Assembly (NCBI RefSeq): GCF_043290135.1
Contig: NC_134702.1
Location: 77,666,417 to 77,730,416, forward strand
Direction of reading: 5' to 3'
Length of the DNA: 64,000 nucleotides
Origin: Rhipicephalus microplus
Taxonomy: Eukaryota; Arthropoda; Arachnida; Ixodida; Ixodidae
Positions 34,056 through 49,060 of the stretch are shown here, one piece after another. The translations under genes were made by a program, and so were the position numbers. The notes under the pieces are model-generated. The model searched no databases and was not told where the DNA came from. It worked only from the letters and a program-made list of their open reading frames with translations. Each line of letters starts with the position of its first letter. The stretch's first letter is position 1.

Positions 34056-36415
34056 AGGTGTACTTACTGAATGGCAGGCAACTGTTTGCCATTAGTAATC
34101 CCCTCAGCAATTTTCTGGAAGCCAGTTTTCCATGCAAAAATGTCACTGCTCGAGAATTGTTAAAGTTGAACTCACCATGTAAGTGGCAACATATGCTGTT
34201 TACACTTGCACTTAACCACTTTATTGTTTCAAACCAATAACTCGTATAGCAATTGGCAATGTGGTTGCAGACACACTTCCAAAAACATAATTTCAGTTAT
34301 GTGTTCAGTTGTAGTATCGCTGGTTCGGTATGATGTCCTACATTTGAAAGTTTTGCTCTAAATTGGCAACATATATTTTTTGGCTTGGATTCAGGCGGGT
34401 TTTGAGAAAACTGATTTGGATTGATTCTTACTAAAAATTACTCTTTGGGTACAGTTTTTTTTATTGGGGTTTGATGTGACACCTTGGTGTTACTCCAAAT
34501 AATGAACGAGCAAATATGTTGCGAAGAAGGCATTTTACAACATGCATGCCGACTAGTATAAGCATGACGTGCACAGTGCCATCCTCGGCGACCCACTTAA
34601 GGTTGCTTTCACTGCAATAGGTTACAATTCCCATGATTTGTCAGGCTTAGTGCTTAAAAGCTCATGTTTGGACTTAGCTCAGATTTTATTTTGAGGATAT
34701 CGGGAGTGGGGAGAGAGGGGCAATTTAATCACTATGTACATACAAATGTGAGTGTACATGATCTCGCACATTCAAACTGAATCATTTTTTAGGTGTTTCA
34801 AACATATTCTTTACCTTGTTGTGGTCTGTAGCCTATGCAATATGGGAAGGAATGAAGCATTACTTGTGATATGTGGATTTGCATTGAGTATGTGAATGCA
34901 CAATCAATTGACCTTCAGCACAATGGCTTGTCTGCTGTTGGTTTATAACAACAGAGAGTCTTAAATTTTTTGTTGTGCTGATGGGGCTGTTTCCATTATG
35001 CTTGTTTACATGAATAGCTTACTGTGAAACATGCTCACAGTATCACATTTGCATGCAACGTATTCTGCACTGTTATAAAGGGGTGCCCAAGAACTGTGAG
35101 TCTGTACTACAACCCAAGAACAACGTGACATGTTTTCCTGTGTACCCTGTGCTATATCCTGTGCAACCTGCTAATAAACTACCTTGTGTAATGCAACCGT
35201 TATCGTCTTTCATTAGAGGATGCAAAAGTTATTCAGACAAAATTAATGAATTGATTGCTCATACCTTGCAGCAATTTACAATTAGTACAATAGCACATGT
35301 GGCTCAATGTTCTATCCTATGTCATTTGTTGCAAGCTTTCGTCTCATTGTCCACTTAAGCAGCTTGCTAGAAGAAATGAACCTGTGCTAGAAGGTAAACC
35401 TTTTTTTCTATGACACCACTGAACCCATATTAAATTTTAATCATTGTGTTATCTTGGTTTAGTTTAGAATAAAAGACAGATACTAGGAAGCTGTGCATGT
35501 CATTTCATTTTATATTTATTTAGCAAGTGCTGACCTTTTGACACTTTATCACTGTGCTATACATTTTTAAAATAAAACGTAGTGGCAGATGGTCAGCCAC
35601 CAGGATCTTGTTTTATAGGTTTTGGTGCCCCCTCTGCACTTGTAATGCTTTATACTCAATATATGCATGAATGAAATTTGGCACTATACATCACCACTGT
35701 GAGAAGAAGAAATACCACAGGTGGATTTTTATCTACTGCTATTTGTTCTTACAGTGGTGACATTCAAAAACAATAATTAAAATCAATATTGAATTTGTAT
35801 AAAGATGCTGTGATAGTCTGGTTCAAGACAAGAAAAGAGAACAAGATATAAATTTACTGCAAATCAAAACAGACTTTTTTTTTTCAGTATCGAGGTTTTT
35901 CTGAAGCAAAATTTTCTAGTGAAACAACAGCTACAGATAGAGTATTTCACATATTACAAAAGTAATAACACTACAAGTAATCATCTTCTTGGGGTGTTCA
36001 TAAGTATGTTGAGCCATTCCTGTTCTGCTCTATGGCAATAGACTGTCACAGACAGACAAAATGTCTCATCAGACTGACTCAAGAATGGCTTGCAATTTGC
36101 TGATGATGTTTCAGTATCACAAGAGCAATATGAAAGAGACTCATGTTATCAGCAAAAAACACTTCATGTTATCAGCAGAAAACAATTAGTGATCTACCCA
36201 ATACATTTACATTAATACCACAGGTGACAGAACGAAACGGCTCGATGGGCTAGTACAGCATGACTGATAGTTTATTTTAGGATGGTACAACAAAAACATT
36301 ACCATGCCAATGCCCCATCTCAACTCCACACGTCACATCATGTTCACCCTGTAGTCAGTGGAAAGAGGCTGTGCATACACATCTTATGCTTAATAGGGCA
36401 AGGCATACAACGTTG
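34056..36415. other. AT-rich intergenic, nothing recognised
   Basis: Only short frames without similarity. No splice-consistent exons were recognised. Confidence 0.45.
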
Positions 36416-36423
36416 ATGCAGTC

Positions 36424-36613
36424 CAGTGGCAAAGCCAGGGGTTGGCACACCGGGCTCATACCCTCCTCCCTTTTTCGAATATTTTCCCCCCGTAGTATAC
36501 AGAGTGCAAAATGACGCTCGATCACATCCACGAACCGGGCCACACATAAGATCATAGTGGTGCCCCTCCTCCAATTCCACGCCCACAAAAAAAAAAATCT
36601 GCCTACACCCCTG
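36424..36613. mobile_element. hAT-like MITE, ~190 bp
   Basis: The left end is CAGTGGCAAAGCCAGGGG and the right end is the reverse complement of CAGGGGTGTAGGCAG, with pyrimidine-rich and A-rich interior. Flanks atgcagtc and tggcagcc agree at 5 of 8 bases, compatible with an old 8-bp target duplication as hAT elements make. Non-coding. Confidence 0.5.
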
Positions 36614-39445
36614 TGGCAGCCCACACACATTCTGGTGCTCTCTTCAGTGTTGTCAATCGTTGCCATAACCATGTGTACGCATAATGTGAAGGCACACATT
36701 ACATGCACATTTAGAATAGAATAGAAGGACATGCGTATAAAAAAAATAGTGCTGAAGCTCAAGCACTTTCACACCAGTCAGAATTCAGGATAGTGTGGCA
36801 GATTTGGCAAAATAGTCTATACTAGTTAACTTGGCAGCCAAAAAAGAAGACATCACAAATTGTATCACAAGTTGTCCCGAGGACAGCTAGTTAAAGCCAA
36901 GGCCATGCCTTGTGCCAATAGAATGGTCCTGCACAGCGTATTACACTACGTTGTGGCTGTTCTTGTTTATGTAGCCAGAGTTAAAGCGAACAGAAGTGTT
37001 CTTGTCTCTTCTGAAGCCTTACACATTTCAACACATTTACATTTTCAGCAAGGTTTCTTTGCAAGAACCTTAAAATTCATGAATTGGAGAAGTGACAAAT
37101 GATTTGAATTTACTGATACAATTATGCCCCAAAATGACTGATAGCTGCAAATGTGTCTCAGAAGGAGACGTTCTGCACAGCTCAATTGATCATAGAGGGA
37201 ATGCCTTAGATGCTGCCCATGCTTTACTGCATTTGGCACTCTGTGCCAGCTAGCAGAATATTAAATGGACGAATTCGGGCTTCCCCAGAAGAGACTGAAA
37301 TATTGAGTGATGAGAAAGAAGGTTTACCTTAGAGTAAGCACAAATATGCGTCAGTGAACGAGATTCATGGTTTTATTGGCGTCCAAAAAGGAAAACGCAT
37401 TTCATTCAAACATGCCTTTCACTGGACTACTGTGAACATAGCCAAACAGAAGATTTCCTGCTAACAATTACTCAAACGGGGGAAAAGGAAGCTGAAGCAC
37501 CAAAAATTTGTCACAGATCATCCACAGAACATTCAAGTGGGTGGAGAAACCTAATATTCCGAAATGAAAACCTGGTTATGACATCATGTTAATCCATGTA
37601 ACATTGAGGCTGTGTCGGGGTATGTAATGAACCATATTGCCAATGGGAAAAGATGATGAGGTGAGCAACAGGAATGTAGAAGAGAATGGGTTGTAGCAAA
37701 TAAATTGTGAAACCTTCAGATGAGTTAAAATAACAGCGATGTTTGTGGTGTCATTTTTTACGTACACCAACAAAAATTGCAGACATGTGTTTTCGACAGC
37801 AACAAGGTGTCTTGAATAAAATGTAAACACACATTACGCTTCATATTTGGATTCTTTAAAAAAACAAGCTATAGCGCCTCTCATATGATGCATGACTACT
37901 TGATATGCCCATACATTTAATTCCAGCTTTAATGAATATATCACACGTGCTAAACATTTTCTTCTAGGCTAAAACTTCAATTACTTCAATACTTGTCGAG
38001 CTCATTGTGACATGTTATAGAGCAAACGCGAACTTGTATAGAGCAAAGTAAAGAGCGCGTTAGCTAGCCGCGCACAACGATATACACCAGCGCCCAATCA
38101 TTAACATTACTGACCAGTCGATTCCTTCAGCTATTCGTAGATAGCATCGCGGTATCGCAGCGTGCAATGCCGCTGCAATTGTAGGCCTTTTCTTCATTGT
38201 AATACAAAGCGTTTGTACGTGTTGGCGCCCGCATTCCTGCTAGCTGTAAAAGATCGCCGTCGCGCCAAATGCAACTCGAGCGATACGAATTGTGTGCGGT
38301 AACGACGACAACAACAAAAAGGGAGCGCGTAATTAGCCTCAAACACAGATGACTACGGTGACGCAACACTTGCGGCCGAAAAACGCGTTGTGAAAGCACA
38401 ACAGCCTCAATTTCACGATAAACGCGGCGGCTTGAACCAACGCATTCAAGAGCTTGTCAGCTTCGCATGCGGTTGGTGATGGTTACCGACCTCGAAAACT
38501 GAAGCTTCGCCAAATGGTTTCTCAACCTTTCCTGTGGAAAACGCCAACCGTACCACGAGAACACTGCCCTCCCTCTACTTCCAGGGATTGCGACTATATA
38601 GTCGTGGCAAACCTAGCACGAGGACCACATCTCGGGCCTTCTCACCACCGAAGAAAAAGCCGATCAGGCTTCAAAACATCGTGTTTCTTAAAATATTATT
38701 AGTTGGAGTTTTCTCCATTCCTCTGTTGTCCTAACCAAGCATACTTCTGCCGAATGTTCACCTTTGGAAGAATAGAGATATCTGTGTTGTACGCCCTAAA
38801 CCTGGAGTATGGAGCTTGTTGCTGCGTTTTGTACCCTGCCTGCATTCCTTGGGGCGTACAAAGAGCGCGAAAGTTATGCACGAGAAAACTGAGCCCGTGT
38901 CGTCAAGCTTTGTGCAGTGTGGACTGGGCGCACACAATGACGGTGAGAAACCGCCGGAAGTGCTTCCGCGTGTCAAACCTTACTATGAAATGGAAAGGTG
39001 CTTGAATTAGAAAGAAAATGAAAATACGAAAAAAAAAACATGGAGCTGCTATGTTGGGTCGGTACAGAGTCTTGAACTAAAGTGGCTAACTCCAGGCAGG
39101 CCTTTCAGTCATGTTAGTATTTTAATATATATATTTAACCTAAGCGTTGCATTTCTTACCGGGATTTGATTCCATGCCTTTAACGTTAATGTTATCATTT
39201 TTATTCAAACATATCAGCTAGTGGTTTTTATCAAAGACCTCCACTGGAATGAGTTCCGATGGTGTGGGGAAATAAACAGACTCATTATTTGAAAAATCAA
39301 TTCTGTGGCTTCAAAAGCTGGAACATATACGAGTGACAAGGCACACCATAAAATGAGACTATAAATTTTTGTAACCATAAGTCAGCAGAATAAATGTAGC
39401 CTACACAGACTCCCTCATTAAATAAGTTTTTTTTTTCCCGCATAA
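36614..39445. other. AT-rich intergenic, nothing recognised
   Basis: No supported gene. Frames at 36860-37102 and 38703-39005 (plus) have no recognisable features. Confidence 0.45.
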
Positions 39446-39722
39446 GGCTCACTAGGACTCAGACTAAGCAACATTTTGCTGAAGCAAACTCACTCGGACA
39501 CAGATTCACGGCAATATAACTCAGCCGGACTCACTCAGATGTAGAGGCTCACGAATGCTTTCGTCAACCAGTCTCACTGACACTTAGATTTAACAAAATT
39601 TTACTCAAGCGTACTCACTCGTACTCAAACTCACCGAAGTGAAACCCAGCCGAACTCATTCGCACTCAGACTCACGCCTCACTATGAGTCTGAGAGAGTC
39701 GATAGACTCATCAGTGAGTTTG
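39446..39722. repeat. Degenerate ACTCACTC-type repeat array
   Basis: Irregularly spaced copies of actcac/actcag/ctcactcg recur throughout the interval (for example near 39489, 39522, 39605, 39617 and 39658). The right end (atgagtctgagagagtcg...cagtgagtttgac) reads as the inverted form. It looks like a decayed minisatellite or a short element with inverted ends built of GAGT units. Confidence 0.55.
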
Positions 39723-42700
39723 ACAACGTATAATCAGAACACATCTCTCGTTACCGTCCCGCGTTGAGGAAGACCTTATGTGTGCGTGCACGGGGAGAAA
39801 ATATAGAAGAATGAGGAACGGTGGGAGGGTGGTTGTTAGGTCCACATGACGACAATAGGGATGATCTTTACCTATATACGTAAGAAGAAACCACTGAAAA
39901 ACACGAAGTCTGCACATGAACCGGGGAAGACATGAGATGGACTCGCAACTAAATGTTTAAAGAAAGCTTCTATACAGTGGAACCGGAAGCACGTACTTAA
40001 AAAAGGCTATCTGAGCCACAATTGCACAAGTAACAGTACACATTTGCCAATAAATGTGTCAAGGTGGTATTAGCATCCGATATCCACGGAACAACAAAAT
40101 ATCAACGCTACGTGTATGTATACCTGCTATCTAGAACCGCGACTCGCTCACTGGATTTCGTGCCGACCGGTTGTGCCCTCGCGATCTCCGACGTCAGCGT
40201 AGCTCTAACCGACCGGGCTTTCTCTACGTCATCTCCTGACGCCGATCTTCGACGACAGCGTAGATCGGACCTACTGGACTTGTGATACGCTATTTCCTGA
40301 CGCCGACACGAGCTCTCGCCAGTGGTGCCCCGTCCTCGGACTCCTGCAACCGTGTCCGTCTTTTTTGTCTTCTCCTTACTTCCGTCGTTCGCTGTCGCTG
40401 CGCCTCGCTCTCTCCTTCCTCTCTATCTCTTTACCTCTTAATCCCTTCTCTACCCCCATTCCTCGTGAGCTACTGTTGAGGTGTCCGCCCCGTGAGAGAC
40501 AGTTACGGGGCTCACTTTTCTCTTCTTTTCACTCAAAATCACCCCCCCCCCCCCGCATCGAGAAACGCGCGTTGTCTATCTGAAGAAACCCGGGGGATCA
40601 CTCACACATATGACACTCTGCTCTGGTTTTACTTTAAAGGCTTCACAAGTTTCGCGTTCAATCTTATTTCTTCCTTTGCCAATTTAATTCACTGATTTGA
40701 AACAACTTCTTTTGTCATGTGACCGTGTCTACAGAGATCAGACGGGTGGAGGCTTTAGTGACACCTAGGCGGTGTGAACAGCCTTCAGGCACTAAACTGA
40801 CCTCTGCGCTAGTATCTGCATCCTTAATATATCAGTGAGTGTCATTGGCAATTGATGAAAGAAATAAGATTGAACGTGAAGTTTTTGAAATCTTCAAAAA
40901 AAAAAAAAGGCAGCTAGGGCAAAGTGAAATGCATGTGTAACTGATCCTTCATTGTCAGTTGTCCTTACAGTAATACAAGGAATTCACGTTGCTAGATAGT
41001 GGGTGCACGAGGCGTTGATCATGGAAGTGTGCTGTTTGTACCATTTTGACATGCTTCTTGCCTTTGTAGTGTTAGGTGTGCAACTGTGGAATGCCTAAGA
41101 CTATTTTTTTTTAATGCACTGCTAGCACACGTGTGTGTCGTCTTTCGGCAATAAAGAATTCGTTCGAAGTCCTGCCTGGTTGGTCTGATTGGTTTCTTCT
41201 TCCACAAATGTTATGAAAGAACTCACCCCACAAGCTTCGTTAGTGCTGTCCTGTTTCAAATACGGTTGTGACAAATCGGCGACCATAGTTAGTCGAATCA
41301 AGTCCTATATATTAACGGGCGAAAGAAAGGCACATTACTTAGCTTGATAGTGTGGCGCGGAGAATCGCTCAGAGTGTAGGACAAAGCACGTTGAAAATAC
41401 AAGCGCACAATCCAGTGTGTCTTCCGCATTCATCTTCTGTCTGTTACATCACAGTTCACACGAACTTAATTTATGGTGACCGCCATCTCGTCCATATTGT
41501 CGACATTGTTGAACCTGCCACCCCGAGCATCGGTGCTGTTTGATAGAGCATTTTGTCTATTAGTTGTCATTTGAAGTTTATCCATCAAAGGCCGCGTATG
41601 TTGTCCGGTTTTTCGATTGATTTTTCTCTCTCTAAACATATGCCCTCAACAGCTAGCTCTTCCTCAGTTAGGCTGCTTTGCAACATCTTCCATAGACATC
41701 GAATAGAAGCGCTTCTATCCTGCCCGTCTTGATTCCTAGCCCCCACCATTCGTATCTGAACTGCATTTGTTCTCCGACTCGCTTTCACAGTCATAATCAT
41801 GAATGTTTCAGTACCGGCTTTCCTCATATTTCATCACTGTTCAAAGCCCACCTCACATATTACGTATGAATATGACGACAGTCCTCGCCAAACACCACCG
41901 TTGGCAGCCACTGAGCGGGATTCACTTAACTATAGTGAACTCGTAAGCATGTTAAAATTCACGCTTAAATAGAACTCAACACTACCTTTTCACGTCTTTA
42001 TAAACACTTCACAAGTTTTTTGTTATCTTTTTTGTTTTTTATATAGTTCAGTTATTTAACTAGAAGTGGCAGGTGAACCAATCGCAATGCGTTTGCGAAG
42101 TGAGCAGAATAAAAAAAATAGGCCAGAATATTTACTAGTGGCAGAAGGTGCAAAATCAAAGTAGGAGAACTAAAAAAAATCTATTTAAATGGCGCGCTGA
42201 TCGCGCCTAAAACACAAGTTGGCGGTGGTGGTGGCGGCGTGCCAATCAGTTGGCGTCGACGGTGTAGCAAAAACTGTCGGTGGCCGATGTCGGATGTCGG
42301 TGGCCCATTGCTGAAGCCCACAGAGGAAGGAAACCTTTTCCTTCCTCCGTGGCTGAAGCCTGAAGCAAACAAAAGCCATTTTTTTGTAGCTCGTTCGCTG
42401 ACCGCAGCGCACTGTTGAAAAAACCACGGTGGCTCGCTTCGCCAAAAGGACAAGGCCGCGAAATTTCCAACTTAAACAGTTTCTATATCCAGCTCCCGAG
42501 AGTATCACCAAGCTTGTATTTTTTTTACTTTTATGTTATCAACGAGTAAACAGCCTTATTTGAATCAGTTTATTTTCAATTGTCAGTTTATATAGGCTAT
42601 ATCACTTATACAATCTGAAAACGAAACCAGAATCTGTTAAAAAAAACCGCAAGGAATGCTGGGCTGATAGAAGACCTGGCAGAAGACCCTCTGTGGGCCA

Positions 42701-42780
42701 ATCAGAAGGCCGTTCTCACATTCTCTGGCCCAATCAGGGATCGCCGTTGGAAATAGGACGTGCACATTGCTTTTGGAACT
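39723..42780. other. Intergenic; pyrimidine-rich patch and one inverted repeat
   Basis: Positions 40330-40560 are strongly pyrimidine-rich with a gtgagagacagttacgggg segment. They resemble the untranslated ends of the LINEs in this window, but no coding part is attached. An imperfect inverted repeat of about 17-bp arms lies at 42317-42354 (cacagaggaaggaaacc versus ccttcctccgtgg). No gene was recognised. Confidence 0.4.
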
Positions 42781-42784
42781 CCTC

Positions 42785-42878
42785 GTTCGCCGGCAGTCAG
42801 GAGGTGCACACGGTCTTCGTTCGACGCCTGAACTCTTCCACGTCTACCTTCACGGCCGCGTGAAAGGAAATCCGTCAG
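42785..42878 (+). other. Possible non-coding first exon of dynein light chain gene
   Basis: The segment is in a GC-richer patch and ends tccgtcag before gtaagc, a strong donor. The LC8 coding exon begins one base before its ATG after a good acceptor (tcttcgcag at 44553), so at least one upstream non-coding exon is required. This is the best candidate I see; another donor-like gtaata lies near 43057. The transcription start is not determined. Confidence 0.4.
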
Positions 42879-44824
<1,946 letters not shown>

Positions 44825-45545
44825 GCCAGCGGAAAGGACGGTACGGTTGGCAGGGAATGGATTAGCTCAAGGGGGACAAAGGACTGGATGCATCGAACAC
44901 TCTGCAAAAAAAATTGTGACTCGTCTGAACATTTTCAAAAAATGCAATCGCAGATGATGAAAGCTGGTGCTTTTCGCAAATAGGGGCAAGAGATGTTGAC
45001 CTGTTTCCGCTTCCTGCGGCAAAAGTGTGCGTGCTGCACCCCCGTCAAGTTCTCTCTTCTCATCTTGTAACACGGCTTTTACAATTGTTTGCTGCACAAG
45101 AGAAATGAAATTGTCCTGTCCCAGAAACCCTGCCTTGAGGGCTGCTGTAAATCTGCTTCTGCTGCTGTCTTTTCTCTCGCACAAAATGTACTACTCTGCT
45201 GTCATGATATAATGCTGCTCATCATAGGCAGCCCCCCTTTCAGGTTCATTCCCTGACCTTCCCCCCCCCCCTCCTTTTTTTTTTTTTGAAAGTTCAAAAC
45301 TTGTTGCTGCTAAGACTAGGAGTTCCCCCCCCCCCCTTTTTTTTGGCATTTACTACACACTGATAAACTTCATCACTTCATTTTGTTAGCTGTTAAAAAT
45401 GCTATGGTTGTTCACACAATTTTCTTTTGTTCAGTGTTCCATCACTTAGTTTTCCTATCTTGTACAGCAGCTTACACAAGTCAACTGTGTGTGTGTGTAT
45501 GTGTGTGTAAATGGCATAATAAATTTTACTTCGAGAGTTCTTGTT
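44825..45545 (+). other. 3' UTR of dynein light chain gene
   Basis: After the stop at 44822-44824 there is no other coding sequence up to AATAAA at 45518-45523, the likely polyadenylation signal. The UTR has two C-then-T homopolymer blocks (about 45260-45287 and 45325-45344) and a short GT run at 45487-45508. Confidence 0.6.
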
Positions 45546-46220
45546 CTAAAAACCTGGGTTTGTAGTTTTTCTTCAAAATGTGTTCAAAACAGGGATGGAT
45601 TGAAGAGTTTTTCCAGCACTTTATCTGTCATTGTAAAATCAGTGGCCAAGAATGATACATTAACACTGTAATGCCCACCGTATCATATTTGATGCAGTGA
45701 ATATGATGCCCCAATAATGCTACTAAAAGCTACTATAGGTGTCACGATTAGCAGCTATTGCAGATTTAGCACCTTGTAAAGAAGGTACAGTGACGCATTT
45801 GATACGATAGTAATTATTTCCAATTAGTACTTATGTTATGCCTCAAACAAAATTTCACATTTTTAAAAGATCAACTGTACAAGAGGAGTGAAAAGAATCT
45901 GCGTTTTCTCGCAATATTTCTGAAGGCGTCACTGTTCCTAGGCATTACAGGGTTACATAGGCGAAGGGTCCATCAGTTATCAATTCTGTGGCCTAGACCT
46001 TTGGGCTTTTTTTCAGTATTCGATTAACTGACATTAACGCGTGCGGTGGTTCTTGCCCGGTGTCCGAAGCGATCCGCGTACGTCTCTTGCCTGTAGTGGA
46101 TTCGTCAGCAAAGCCTGAGGGCAGAGCAGTTTGTACCTGCTGCATATGTCACCACTGATGTCACTGTGCGCGGCGGCGTTAACGTGCGGCGTCGGTTAAC
46201 GTTGGGCCCGACTCAAAAAG
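45546..46220. other. Short intergenic spacer with COQ5 promoter region
   Basis: About 0.7 kb separate the dynein light chain polyadenylation signal from the COQ5 start. The last 200 bp are GC-richer with two gttaacg-type repeats near 46177-46202. No TATA box was seen. Nothing else was recognised. Confidence 0.45.
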
Positions 46221-46407
46221 ATGGCGTCCTCCAGTCGGTTGCGGTTTGTAGCCAGCAGGTTCGTGGGGCACAAAAGTTGTTTGGTAGCGTCTTTGAGATC
46301 TCTGAGCGGCGGGCCGCAGAGTTCCCCTCAAACTGAAGAGGCCCTGAAAGATCACAACACGAACTTCGGCTATGAAAAGGTCTCCGAGTACGAGAAGGCC
46401 GAGAAAG
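46221..46407 (+). CDS. COQ5: COQ5 exon 1
   Basis: Start atg in aaaaagatggcg context. It encodes 62 codons plus one base. The first ~30 residues are rich in Arg, Ser and hydrophobic residues with no acid, as in a mitochondrial presequence. [15 protein letters not shown] follows, matching the conserved start of the mature enzyme. It ends gagaaag before gtaagc. The intron that follows is only 63 bp. Confidence 0.92.
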
Positions 46408-49007
46408 GTAAGCTTCGTCGACGAGCGACCGTTCTCGTCTGAAAGGGTAAACTTCGCGTTTGGTGCGCAGTTCGTCAAGTTTTCAGCCGTGTGGCGGAAA
46501 AGTACGACTTGATGAACGATGCCATGAGTGCGGGAATTCATCGCCTTTGGAAGGACAGGTTGATCTCGGTCCTGGGTCCGCTGCCCGGGATGCAACTCGT
46601 CGATGTTGCCGGGGGAACTGGTAGGTCTCTTTTTTTTTTTTTGTCGCGTGGCCCAATTTTGCTATATATAATATGCCTTAGAAACATTAATATACTCTAA
46701 TGTGCTCGGGGGAGTTTCTAGATATGTGTACGTGCATTTTACTAGATTTTCAGCGTGAGACAAAGAGTTTATTTGTCTCTCTAATGCCATTTGACCTGCC
46801 TGGTGTAACCGATCTGTTAGCGATCAAGAGCGAATGCAAGCCTGTAAACGCTGACCAACATTGTTCTATGAGGTTTATTCTAAGCTTTCCCTGCTCTGCT
46901 CCTTCATCTAAACCCTGTGAATATTGTCATGACAGATAGCTACTGAAATTTCAGTCTGAAACGTATTTTCGCCCACTAATTAAAAAGCAAAAAGGGCAAG
47001 TGTGCCTAGCGAAAATTGCTGCTGCGAAACTTTCCTTTTTAGTGTGAAAAATAACCCGTTGCGTGGTAACAAAGTGGTAAATCGTGACATTTATTTATTT
47101 ATAATATATTTATTTATTCGAGTATTCTAATGGCCCAGCTGACAGGGCAGTACATAGGGAAGGACACAAGTGTGAGTACGTAAAGGGCGTGAACGGACCT
47201 GACCTTATTTTACTTATTTTTTTTGTCTAAAAGGGCCAGGTACATTTTAACTGAAGCTGAGAAAAATAGTTTTTTTAATTGTTTTGCCACTGACAAGATG
47301 GTTGAGCCTGGCCCAACAATATATATTTTTTAAAGATGAGATTCTTTCTTGGGTACCTTCGACAGAAAATTTTTGTCTGTCTGTCTACATTTGTCTGACC
47401 GCCCTTACCGATACCTCAAACGGCACCAAACGGCCCACCCAAGCTGCGGGCCCACCAATATTCTCAAGATTCACCGCTCATACTTGTGCGATTGTCAATT
47501 AAAAAGCAATGATTGCGCCTATCTGAGGCACCATAACAACATGTCGATGTTTTGTATGTGTGCCGTTATACTAGAGAAGGCACACACAAGTAATTATAAG
47601 GACCATAGAGTTAATCATGCTGCACTGACAGTGCAACACGATGCTCAAAAAGGTTAGTGCTTCCAACGCTTTGCTAAGACGACACAATAGTGGCATCTGC
47701 CCGTCGCTTTGCGTTCTACACCTTATCACCTCCGAGACAGGCGTGCATCTTTCTCCGCGGGCGCGCACGCCTTCCTTCGTTTTCGAACTGCCAGATGGTG
47801 CTTGTGTCTAGCGTGCCTCGATGCGTTCGTTCGGCTCCGCTACACGCTCGAGGGACTAACGCAGCGCCCCCACAATACCATTCACCAATTTTCTTCCGCA
47901 GAACATCAAATAAACGTTTTGTTCATTTTCTCCAGACGCAAGACTATCGTCTTTCGACGAGATTTGCAGTGTAACATGCAGATTCGGGGCCAATTTTTTC
48001 ATTGTGCTTATGTCTCCAAAATATCTCAAATCTATAGTGCGGTTAAAATCTATATAACCTGCTGTCGTTGATATGCAGAACTAAATGTTGGATTTGGCTC
48101 TCATTGATTGCAACACTTCATTTAGGCTTAAATTAGTTTGTAAAACTAGTCTAAAATGAATGAAATGAACAATATAGGAATATTTCTCGACAAAATTGAC
48201 ACTCTCCTCAAGCCTCTTTCGGTGCCATGCAGTGTGGCATCAGTGTAATTGCAATGACTAGACTTATAAAGCAAAGTGGTGCTTTGAGGCAAAAGGTGCG
48301 CTATTCTAGGCTGACGGCAGGGTTTTCTTGTTCTTGGCATCTATTGGAGGCCCTTAAAAAGTGCTTCAGCTTTTCTTCTTAGCTCCCTTTATGCCACATC
48401 ATTTCGGAATACTTCTTGTTTAAGGAAAAACTCTGGTATCAGCTTTTGCAAAATGTAAGTGTCTTTCAAGGTAGCCTAATTTCTTGCATGCTTTGAGAGT
48501 GGTGTGTTGAATGTAAGCATTCAGCTTAACTTCAGTGTAAAAAGACCACTGAAGTATTTAATTGAGGATACTGAGCAGATATTAGCACCACATATTTTAT
48601 ACTAATTTGTCTGTACAAAATATGCAAAGATGTACATGTCTTCGAATTCTTTTTTTCCTACAAACTTTCTGGATGCAAATAAATCATGCAGCACAGGTCA
48701 TCTTGAAGGGCCTTTTAAATATGTACGTTGTTTGGATGGAGTTATCTTCATCTGTGCTTCTGATATTTAGGCATCATGTTGGTGTTTGCAAATTTATTCA
48801 TGCAGTGCCGGAAAGTGATATCTGGGCTGTGCCCATTACGTTTTCATGCTTCTGTTCATGAATCATTGCACTTGTCAAGCTCTTGTAGGCCCGTGTGCTC
48901 AGATTTGGGTGCACGTTAAAGAACCCCAGGTGGTCTAAATTTCCGGAGCCCTCCACTACAGCGTCTCTCATAATCATATAGTGGTTTTGGGACGTTAAAC
49001 CCCACAT

Positions 49008-49060
<53 letters not shown>

